This document shows, one piece after another, positions 6,870-14,382 of a DNA stretch of 14,382 nucleotides. Made by a program: the position numbers and the translations under genes. Within the stretch, counting starts at the first letter, position 1, and every line of letters starts with the position of its first letter. Location: positions 1-14,382 of the forward strand of contig JAJJXM010000210.1 of NCBI GenBank assembly GCA_024516155.1. Direction: 5' to 3'. The notes under the pieces are model-generated. The model was not told the origin of the DNA. It saw nothing but the letters and a program-made list of their open reading frames with translations, and did no database searches. The stretch is from Pyronema omphalodes. Its lineage: Eukaryota; Ascomycota; Pezizomycetes; Pezizales; Pyronemataceae.

Positions 6870-8526
6870 CTTGAATTAAGGCTTAAATAGGCTATTATAT
6901 AAATCAATATCCTCAAGTTTCTACCTTTTCAACAGGAACAAACAAGTCCACTTTGACAATCATACACCTGACATCACTCCCCCTTAAGCGGGCGTTCATG
7001 GATGAAGGAATCTGGAAACAATACCATGCCCACTCTAAAGACTCAAGCTCCCGCATAGTCTGAATAGCTATACACCAAATGCAAGCTTATACAGATTCTA
7101 TAACCGTCACAGATCACCATGTTAAACAGCTGCTCCATTATTACCTGATCAACCCCCTGTTATTCCAACCTCTCTTAAAAAACGCCAAAAACAACTTTCG
7201 TAGCCAAGATCTTCTATCAAAAAAGGTACGATTAGACAATAAACCATTTCCTCCTGCACCTTCATCTATCGTTTATTCCAGTCTAAGTCGTTCCTTTCGC
7301 TCGTGGTTTCCATACTCTCTGTCAGCATTCCATGATCAACCGCTGATTACGGTACTCATACGCGTAGTGGAATGAAATATCTTATTACTATTTCCAGGTG
7401 TAGTAATATGTAGCCTGAATATCGCCAACGACTGATTATAGATAAACCTGACATAATCATCAACGCGGTGAGGAAACAATAGGGGGATATGTAATAGTGG
7501 TCGGCCAGAATCTATCCAGGGTTTCAAGATTTACCGAGGCAAGTTGGATTTCCGCAAAGATATCTCATCGCCAATGACGGTGGGCGGTTATACTTACTGC
7601 CGAATGCGCTGGAGGTGGGTTTAGATAAAAGAGTCAAGACTGTGTGGTAATATTTTTCCCCCCCTTACACCACTAGATTTGAAACAAACATAGCCGTCAT
7701 GAGATATTGTTTCTCCCCCAGCGAGTGTTTTTTATAAGATCAAGTTTCATCATCATTTTTCGCCAAAGGAAGGTATGTAAACAATAGTCTGGAACTTTTG
7801 ATTATCATTTAATTTCTATATTCAATTTCATTGAGATCAAAACGCAGTACTTCCCTAAGTTTCTTTGGAAAACAAAACAAAAAAAAAAAAAACAACTCTT
7901 TTTTCAAACAAAAGGCAACCGAAAAAAAAAAAATATGAAAAGAAAAGATGAAAAGAAAATCAAAGCACGCTACACACCAACTTAGTACTGCATAACTCCT
8001 GTACCATAGCTCCAATTAATGCAAACCAAAAACTCATACACAAAACAAAACGCTCATAAACAGAGGAAAAAAAAGAAAAAAACTCCATGAATCCTTCATC
8101 CTTAATGTAACCGAAATCAACAGACAAAACAAAAGTAGAAAAAAACGTAACAACGTAAGTATAAGAACGTGAAGTTATGTTTTACAGTATAAACACCGGT
8201 CCGGGTTCAAAAGAATCTGCTACATGCGAGGCAAAGTCTACAGAAGTCAGTGACGAATTCTGTGGGGTTATAATGAACAAGATAGATATGCTTGAGGAAA
8301 TTCCATACACAACCCGTCTATCTCTAAACGGCCTGAATATATGGAAGCCACATTCTGGGTACTTCAAGAGCTTCCCTGCTATCAGCACCAAGACCCGATA
8401 TACTATTTATTCCGCATCGGCCCGTGCGCCATACCCAACAACGTTCGTCAATACATGATGAGGGTTTTCTACAGCATTCACACTCTGGTGTGATAGAATG
8501 AGAATTTCAGGTTCCACCCCGAATTT
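6870..8526. other. AT-rich intergenic DNA with A-tracts, no supported gene
   Basis: Open frames at 7079-7375 (plus) and 8177-8458 (plus, overlapped by one on minus) have no recognisable domain, intron or conserved motif, and I do not call them. 7840-8160 is very A-rich on plus, with runs of 14 (7879-7892 region) and 12 As (7923-7934) plus AAAACAAAAC and GAAAAGAAAA words. This is downstream of the gene that ends at 8527 on minus, so the matching T-rich minus sequence may include its 3' end and transcription termination region. Confidence 0.4.
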
Positions 8527-9914
8527 CTAGTCATCCAAACATATAACCTCGACTTGGTTTGACAAGGAGTCCTTTCTTTCAGTGTCCTCCGTTTTAATTC
8601 CACCTCTTCCTCGTTTCGGCTCATCGGTCTCGACTTTAGGTTTCCAAGCCCCCGTTACATCAACCGTAATATGTGCAAGCCCTTCATACGTTGTCGGGCT
8701 CCTTATTTAGCTCATCCAGAATCTCCATCAAAAACCTATCTCGAATTAAATCGGGTGGCTTTGCGCGACCTCCACAGATAGGGCATTGTAGGCATCATCT
8801 TTCGGAGGCACTCCAGGATTCTCGCGTGGTCGAGATGACATGTAAGTATCGAAATCGAAACACTCAAAATGCTTGCAACATTTTCCCCTTACAGGAATTT
8901 CGATACGCTGTAAAGACAACGGGCAAAGAACACTGATGGTTACATCCTTAGTGCTAACAATGATCTCGTCATCTCCAGATTGCGAGAGTGAGAGTCTTTT
9001 AACAATCTGCTCCTTTGCCGCATCAGCTGAGATACACTCGAGTTCCGCATTTATAGTCGGTTGAGATTTGACTTCATATCTCTCCAGCATGAGATAGAAT
9101 TGAGAAGGTAAACCTTTTCCTTTTCAGTAGAGCGGCCCCAGGATGAAGGCTTGGAGAAGATTGTCTCCCTCCTTGATGAAATTCGTAATATCTGCAGGGA
9201 GATCTTTGGTCCATTTTCCTTTCCTCCGCAGATCTACACGCTTACTGTTTGATTTCGATAAAAATATTCCGAGGCCACTCGGTTTCTAGAGAAGCCCAGT
9301 CGGCATCCGTATTCATCGATGGAGGCATGTTAGATTTAACGCAGCGCAGCCGAAAAACAATGCTCCCAGCTCCAATACCAATACGGACTGGACGACCACC
9401 GGTATCCGGAGATCCTTTGGCAAAGGAGAGAGATTTGAATTCCTCCTCTAACACTTTCCATGTTCCCTTCACAAGCTCACCCGTAGAAGGAATCCACAGA
9501 GATTTGATGGGGGTAACCGGTACGGGAAAAATGGATTTTTTCGGAATCTTTAGGTGCATAGGCGGGGATTTGTGCGGCTGTCATGACGGGACTGCTAAGC
9601 CCAACTTCGAAAAGTTTGTCGGAAAATTGAGGTCAGCTACAGAAGCAGGGCTGGTGCAGCATGACGTTGACGGGTTGAAGACTGCTGGCGCGGTGACATT
9701 ACAGTTGTTGGAGAAACTAAAGGACTAGCTTGTGCTTGCAAGTGAGGACTGTTACGTGTAGGGTTAAAGGAAGGTGAGGTGATATGGGGTTGCTGTGGCC
9801 GTGGTGGAAGTGGAGCTGAATTTTGCCCTCCAGGTGTTACTTGCTGTTGCAGCAATTGATGCTGAAGCTGAAGACGCTGCTGCTGTTGCTGAAACTGCAG
9901 TTGGAGTTGTTGTA

Positions 9915-9948
<34 letters not shown>

Positions 9949-12477
9949 AGTCTGGTAGTGACGCTGTTGCTGATTCAGTTGTTGATAAACTGCCGTATTA
10001 TGAAATGCCAAGTTGGGCTGGATGGGTTGCTGTCGTTGCTCCATCTGGTGAAGTTGTTGTAGCTGCTGCTGGTGATGAGGCATGCTTGGTGTTGCCTCAG
10101 GCTGCCGCTGTGGATTATGAGCGTTATATTGCGGGGTTATTTGTTGTGCGGTTTGTGGGTAGTGAGGCACGCCGTGAGTCTGCTGGTAATTCTGAGCCTG
10201 ATGAGCTAACTGCTGTTGAGGACTGAGCATATGTGGCGCGTGAAGTCCAATATTATTTTGCGCGGCCGTGAAGTGGTGACTGAGGGTGTGGGGGGCTGAT
10301 GTGCGCCAAGTGTATCGGGAGACTGGGAAGTTAAAGGAGAACTTTGTTGAGGTGATATTTGTTGATTCTGCAGTTGCAGTTGCTGCTGCTTCTGAAGTTG
10401 TTGTTGCCTCATCTGTCTCTGAAGACGTTCCTGCATCGCTTTTTGTTCTTGTTCCTTTCGTTCTGCTATTTGGATTGCCGTCGGTTGGCTTCATGTTGTG
10501 CTGCTGTCCACTGTGCTGGGTCCGAGGGTTCATTCCGCGGTGTTCTTGGTCTTCTTGTTGGTAATACATTGGATGTCACTCGGTTCACGGCCTAGTCGAG
10601 GTTAGCCATTGCGAGGGTAGTGTGTTAGGAAATTTCAGAATTTGGTTTTACCTCGACGTTCTCTGTTTGGTTTATCGCTGATTGTGTGCTACTATTCTTT
10701 TTCTGGACCGCGGCCACTATCGATCGAGTAATTATCCGTGTAAATGACGTGGATTGAAAGGGTGCTATCAATATCTGTATTTCGGCCTCTGATGGAAATC
10801 TTTTCATCTGTATATAACTACGACGAGCGTTCCGTACTTTCTATCTTGTTGTTAGAGCTCCTTCGGTTCGGTAATGCGGGGGGTTCGGGTTGCGAGGACT
10901 GGTAATGAAAGCACTTCGTTAACGATCCACTAATCAGTGTTTCGCGGAGGAAAATTTCATTACCCGTCGCCTCAGAACATGAAAGACATACCACGTAATC
11001 TGTCTTCAAAAAGAGCTTAATTGTCTGAAGGGCTTCTGTAACCTTCGGGAACTTGTGCGCCTCACTATCATATGACCACGGGAATTTTGCAAAAAACGTC
11101 AAACACACCCAGAGAAAGCATCATGTTATCCATCAGAATAGATTTCACAAGTTCAAATCCAATTGGCATACTCTTCTGTAAAACAGCTGCCATTCTAGCA
11201 CTATCGTTTGGTAAAGACCACGTACAATATGCTTGATGCAAGAGCAGAAAGAGTAAATCATCCTCATGAACTGCACATTTCAAATCTTCAATCCTCTTGT
11301 TTTCGATATCAGAAAGTACTTGCTGCTTGGTCATACTGATGACAAATTGCTCAATGGAAATAAGGAGAGCTATGATGTGTTTATCCTTATGAATGGAAGG
11401 GGATCGTAAAGGCTGGGTTGGAGGATAATTCACTACTGAAGGTGGCGTCATCATAGAAACAACCCTCTCGCAGCATTTGGCCTGAACTTGCTGCACATAA
11501 TTCACATGATTGGATATCGTAGTAGGTACCTGCCAGTTGGATGGAATTCTGCCAGAGGAGTCGTTTATGGTTTGTATAGGAGCTGTAGGACTTCTATGAA
11601 TTGCCGTTTGCTGCAAATGGGTAGGGTGTGAGGGCAGATGAGCAGCCCGCCGGTAAAGAACTCGGACGCTGTGTTGGTGGTGCCGCGGTTGTTTGGTTCC
11701 TTCGCAAAATTGGCGGCGGTTCTGGTGCTGGGTGGCATCTTCGGCGGCCCAGTCTTCACCCTCTTTGGACCCGGCCTAGTCGGACGGTCTGCATCACCTT
11801 CCGGGAGCCTTTTCCCTGTCCCTAGAAACTGGATATCTGGGGTTGAGTTGCCCTCTGTAGCCACATCTTGTTTCAACCACAGTGTCTGGTGCAGCTGATA
11901 GGTTTGGAGGCCAACTAGATGCAAGTGATGATTCACGAAGCGGTGACCTTGGCAGTTCTGCATTGAGTCTGGGCGAAGGCGCCGTATTGTTTGCATCTAC
12001 CATAGGAACGTCCGGCGGATTGTGGTTTCGTCGGGCCGAGGATCCAACGGTTGATTCCGGGTACCGGTAGTCGCTACCGTATTCGATTGAATCGCACTAC
12101 CTTCAGCTTCGGGTAACGGATTTTGTAGCGTGCCGGGCTGATTGCTAGGCTCTGTAGCTATTGTGGAGGCAGCATTCGGGAGCTTAGGTTGAGGCTCATT
12201 ACTCTCGGTAGCCAAAGGCGTTGGCACGTTGGTCGATGGTTGTGCTGGCGCTTTGGGTTTTCGTACTGAAGTCAGTCTTTCTGCAGATGTTGAGAGTTCG
12301 CCAGTCATCCACGGCCGTTGCTTTCCTCCAAGAGCTTTCTTCAAAGTGTTGTTCACGTTGTCATAAGCGCGTCTGAAGATGGTCAGTAGGGTAATTCCGT
12401 ATTAGTACGTCCAGGGTAGCTTACGCATTGGCAGTGGCTGCCGCTTCTGCAGCAGTCGGCCGCTTTTTAGTTCCCAT
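8527..12477 (-). CDS. ZMIZ-type SP-RING (MIZ) zinc-finger protein, probable SUMO E3 ligase, multiply frameshifted
   Basis: Likely a nuclear SUMO E3 ligase or co-regulator. SP-RING proteins bring charged Ubc9 to targets. ATG at 12477, after an in-frame stop with no other ATG. Exons 12477-12425, 12372-10652 and 10591-8527, about 1,270 codons, somewhat longer than usual for fungal relatives. In order: N-terminal motif LGGKQRPWM; basic PKRVKT (11768-11751), a possible NLS; helical region with DDLLFLLLHQAYCTW (about 11268-11209); basic coiled coil (AERKEQEQKAMQERLQRQ, about 10460-10410); long Gln-rich part (10400-9800) with an 11-Gln run; conserved pre-RING region with FRLRCVK (9352-9335) and WPRNIFIEI; SP-RING with CPLS, CKHFECFD and CPIC (8925-8774), all four zinc ligands present; C-terminal VEVICLDD, a typical SUMO-interacting motif, before TAG 8529-8527. 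About a dozen frame changes are needed, so the coordinates give the gene extent, not one open frame. Family is sure; whether it is functional is not. Confidence 0.85.
8730..8925 (-). other. SP-RING zinc-finger segment (domain)
   Basis: The first Cys-Pro-Leu-Ser lies at 8925-8914, the CKHFECFD zinc-binding loop follows, and CPIC is at 8785-8774, then LIRDRFLMEILDEL. The Cys, His, Cys and Cys ligands of the SP-RING fold are all present. One base is missing between Asp-Ala-Tyr and CPIC (8786-8790). The aromatic residue before CPIC, usually Trp, reads as Tyr here. Intact ligands on both sides of a frame break suggest an indel error or very recent loss. Confidence 0.85.
9915..9948 (-). repeat. CAACAG repeat coding for poly-Gln
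   Basis: A 34-base perfect repeat, GTTGCT on plus and AGCAAC/CAACAG on minus. It encodes most of an 11-residue Gln run in the Gln-rich middle of the SP-RING protein. The mixed CAA/CAG codons and the surrounding single Gln-rich interruptions are typical of fungal regulatory proteins. On plus the same bases give open frames rich in Val and Ala, which are not genes. Confidence 0.85.
10592..10651 (-). other. Intron 2 of the SP-RING gene (60 bases)
   Basis: The 5' site is GAG|GTAAAA and the 3' site is GACTAG|GC. The word GCTAAC lies about ten bases before the AG, and a second CCTAAC lies upstream of it. Splicing joins Thr-Glu-Asn-Val-Glu to Ala-Val-Asn-Arg in the frame that leads to AQHEANRR and the coiled coil. 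Without it the frame stops at 10625. The 5' site is weaker than that of intron 1. Confidence 0.65.
12373..12424 (-). other. Intron 1 of the SP-RING gene (52 bases)
   Basis: The 5' site is GC|GTAAGC and the 3' site is TTCAG|AC. Two branch-like words lie inside: TACTAAT and CTGAC, the latter about ten bases before the AG. Splicing joins a 53-base first exon (17 codons plus GC) to the frame that continues with Asn-Ala-Arg-Ala-Tyr and the LGGKQRPWM motif. Confidence 0.8.
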
Positions 12478-13250
12478 GAAATTTATTTGTCCCAACCTCA
12501 GAGCCCAATTCTAGCAAAGAATTTACAGCAAATTTGCTGTTGAAATTGTCTTGTCTTGAGGTGGCGGGAGTCCACTTCCGTATCACTTCCGTGGTTGGAA
12601 AATGCTAATAAATCCCAGCTTCTCCAAGCAGATCCTTTATATGGACGGTGGAACCGAACAGGCCCGGTTGACGTAATTATATCCCAGTAAGTGAGGATGA
12701 TGTATCGTGGCACTTGTGGGAAGCGCTCTTGCGCAAGGGGTCCACTGAGACTGCAATAAGTGGTGACAAGTGGAAGTTTCTGGTCGCGCCGATAGCTTGC
12801 TGGCACTACTTATACACGCATGTCTATGCCAGGGCGGTTGATGGTGAAGGGTTAGTGGGGGGGCGGGCGTGCGGCCAGCGACAGCTGGCAGTATTGTTAT
12901 ATTGTTGTATTGTAAATGAAAATACCGGTTTCCGGAGGGGCAATTTGTTTTGAAGGTGGAGAAAAGACGTCGAATCGACAAGAATGGGGTAAAGCGGCAA
13001 AACCAATCAAATAAATTGTGGAAAGGTCGGGGGTAATGGAAAGATATAAGTACATGCTCCACAATACCGATTAGTGTAGATTTGAGAACATGGAACCATA
13101 AAGCACACAGTTTGAAAAACTGCTCTAGTAAGTCTTGGCTAGCCAATTAAGACCGCGTTCTAGACCGCTTTATCACTAATTGCTGATGTAAACACTAAGC
13201 ACTAGTCCCGAAGTGTGAGATAAAGCAGCATATCGGCCAGTTGTCTCAAG
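12478..13250. other. Upstream region of the SP-RING gene
   Basis: This is the 5' flank of the minus-strand gene. It holds the TATA-like words described above, and a GGGGGGGCGGGCG patch near 12856-12868 on plus. The open frame at 12637-13146 on minus (169 codons from a non-ATG or weak start) covers this region but lacks any recognisable motif. It runs through the putative promoter and is not called as a gene. Confidence 0.4.
12635..12641 (-). promoter_or_regulatory. TATA-like box of the SP-RING gene
   Basis: TATAAAG on the minus strand, about 160 bases upstream of the ATG at 12477, a usable spacing for a fungal promoter. A second weaker word (GTATAAGT, about 12811-12818) lies about 335 bases upstream. 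Recognition is by sequence alone. Confidence 0.35.
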
Positions 13251-14342
13251 AGGATCTACATACACCACATGACCTTTGCTAGGCTGTAAACTGAGCATGT
13301 ATTCCACCTTCTCTTCCACTTTGCCACACACGACCTCCATGCCCCTGTAGCTGACTCCCTAGTTCTCCAGCTCCTCCTTTCTGCTTGGTATTGTTTATCG
13401 ATTCGCTTTTCACTCGTTGCAACACCCCGCTTTTCAGAAAAATGTCCATAGTACATACTGCAATTGACTTTTTGTAAAGCATGTCTGCAAGCACAGTGCA
13501 CACAACCGTCGTACTTCAATGAAACTCAATATTAAGCGAACCTCTCGGCACCGACGTCACACGCGACATAGATCACCATCACCCCACAAAAGCAACCTCA
13601 CCCCGATCTTCCAAGATTCAACTTCAGTTTCAAGATACAGTATTTTCATTACGAAATGTTAACGTTAACTAGATGCGACGGATAGTGTCACCGCCTTACT
13701 GCCTTATATGTGGACTGTTGGAGATGAAATTGGTAACTGACATGAGCAGTTTGGACGGGAGATCTCCCGCCTATGTATGTGTGCACACTGTAGGCACTAT
13801 TATTGGCGAGTCTCCTTAAGCAATCTAAAAATTACCTGCATGACGTTAAATCTCACTGGACATCTCGTTCTGAAAATTGTTGGTTTAGCATATGTCAGTA
13901 GTGGGTAGTGTCTGAGCGAAATCACATTGGAGCTGTGATTCAATTAAATTACTTCCAACAAACGCCAAGTAAATAAGCAATGGAAACGGGACGGGAGCGG
14001 GGTATAAAGTTATATATCACGTGTCGACAAATCTTGAAGAAAAGGAGCTTGTTGGGGCTCATCTGATTACCCATGGAATTGAACTTTTGACTTAAGACAT
14101 TGTACCTATGGGGTAAGTAGAATAAGGAATCCACCAATCCGGGGTTACTTTGACGCATAGCAATGCCAGCATTGATTATCGGATGTGGAATCAATTGATG
14201 ATAACCATAGACTTGCAGGAACTCCAAACCCCAATTCTAACATATTTCTATCGAATTATATCCGTCATACAGACAGACTTCCCCATATGCAACCCTCGTA
14301 TAAGCAATCAGTTCTATAATCGATAGAAACACTAATCATATG
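13251..14342. other. Intergenic DNA, no supported gene
   Basis: No gene is called. A minus-strand frame at 14227-13949 (92 codons, opening from a non-ATG codon) has mildly protein-like composition, with motifs QVYGYHQLIPHP and LPHRYNVLSQKF. An overlapping ATG frame on the same strand is equally open, and no family is recognised. Frames at 13256-13519 are unconvincing. Confidence 0.3.
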
Positions 14343-14372
14343 ATATTGTTAAATCACATATTGTTAAATCAC
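14343..14372 (+). repeat. Tandem pair of a 15-bp AT-rich word
   Basis: ATATTGTTAAATCAC is present twice, exactly and back to back, at 14343-14357 and 14358-14372, then ATATAAGCAA. It lies at the window edge, so further copies may follow outside. Confidence 0.8.
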
Positions 14373-14382
14373 ATATAAGCAA

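Noticed and set aside
8177..8458. 93-codon plus-strand open frame with ATG start
   Set aside because: An almost equally long frame lies opposite. It matches no family I know and has no supporting signals.
9242..9250. GTAAGC at 9246-9241 as a 5' splice site of an intron
   Set aside because: It matches the 5' site of intron 1, but the sequence after it, in the next frame, encodes the conserved VDLRRKGKW...LPADIT stretch. A one-base insertion in an A-run explains the break better.
9249..9728. 159-codon plus-strand open frame
   Set aside because: It is antisense to the conserved pre-RING region with FRLRCVK and WPRNIFIEI, which identifies minus as the coding strand.
9795..10595. Plus-strand Ala/Val/Leu-rich open frames (143, 92 and 78 codons)
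   Set aside because: They are antisense to the Gln-rich coding part of the minus-strand SP-RING gene; CAA/CAG-rich sequence gives such frames on the other strand.
8527..12477. Programmed frameshifting as the cause of the frame changes
   Set aside because: The breaks differ in direction and context, with no common slippery word, and there are too many for one gene. Indel error or decay is simpler.
12637..13146. 169-codon minus-strand open frame upstream of the SP-RING gene
   Set aside because: It has no motif, domain or intron support and lies over the likely promoter; composition is arbitrary.
1..14382. CRISPR array, prokaryotic operon, phage or insertion sequence
   Set aside because: No regularly spaced short repeats with unique spacers, no Shine-Dalgarno-led genes and no transposase motifs. 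Introns and protein family are fungal.

Overview
This looks like nuclear DNA of an ascomycete fungus, probably a filamentous one. The evidence is two short introns (52 and 60 bases) with fungal splice signals, a SUMO-ligase-like protein of the ZMIZ/MIZ zinc-finger type with a Q-rich middle, Pol III (tRNA-type) elements, and long stretches with no gene. Nothing points to a bacterium, phage or virus. Most open frames in the window have no coding character, and several open only from non-ATG codons.

Only one gene can be identified with confidence. It lies on the minus strand at 12477-8527 and encodes a roughly 1,270-residue SP-RING (MIZ) zinc-finger protein, a probable SUMO E3 ligase or transcription co-regulator. 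It has a 17-codon first exon, introns at 12424-12373 and 10651-10592, a short basic motif, a helical N-terminal domain, a Q-rich coiled-coil middle, the conserved region before the RING, the SP-RING and a C-terminal SUMO-interacting motif. As given, the sequence carries about a dozen single-base-type frameshifts, yet the protein stays recognisable across them. Either the sequence has uncorrected indel errors or the gene died very recently.

The left half (1-8500) is gene-poor and repeat-rich. 1-1350 holds a pyrimidine-rich tract, two long poly-G runs, a TGTGAC microsatellite and a 0.32-kb minisatellite of a 9-bp G-rich unit. A diverged unit of about 0.85 kb occurs twice in direct orientation (about 1540-2400 and 5985-6830), each copy carrying a tRNA-like Pol III element. 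The tail of the unit occurs a third time (about 5730-5935), and all three carry the palindrome TCACGTGA. Between the two units, about 3590-4830 is a decayed tandem array of a roughly 300-bp unit that reads as coding remnants on the minus strand. A small broken minus-strand reading frame follows at 5609-5383. 6870-8500 is AT-rich with A-tracts and no supportable gene.

The right end (12478-14382) holds the probable promoter of the SP-RING gene and then intergenic DNA without a convincing gene. The recognised parts do not form a pathway or cluster. Structurally the window is one regulatory gene beside a region of duplicated, decaying DNA.
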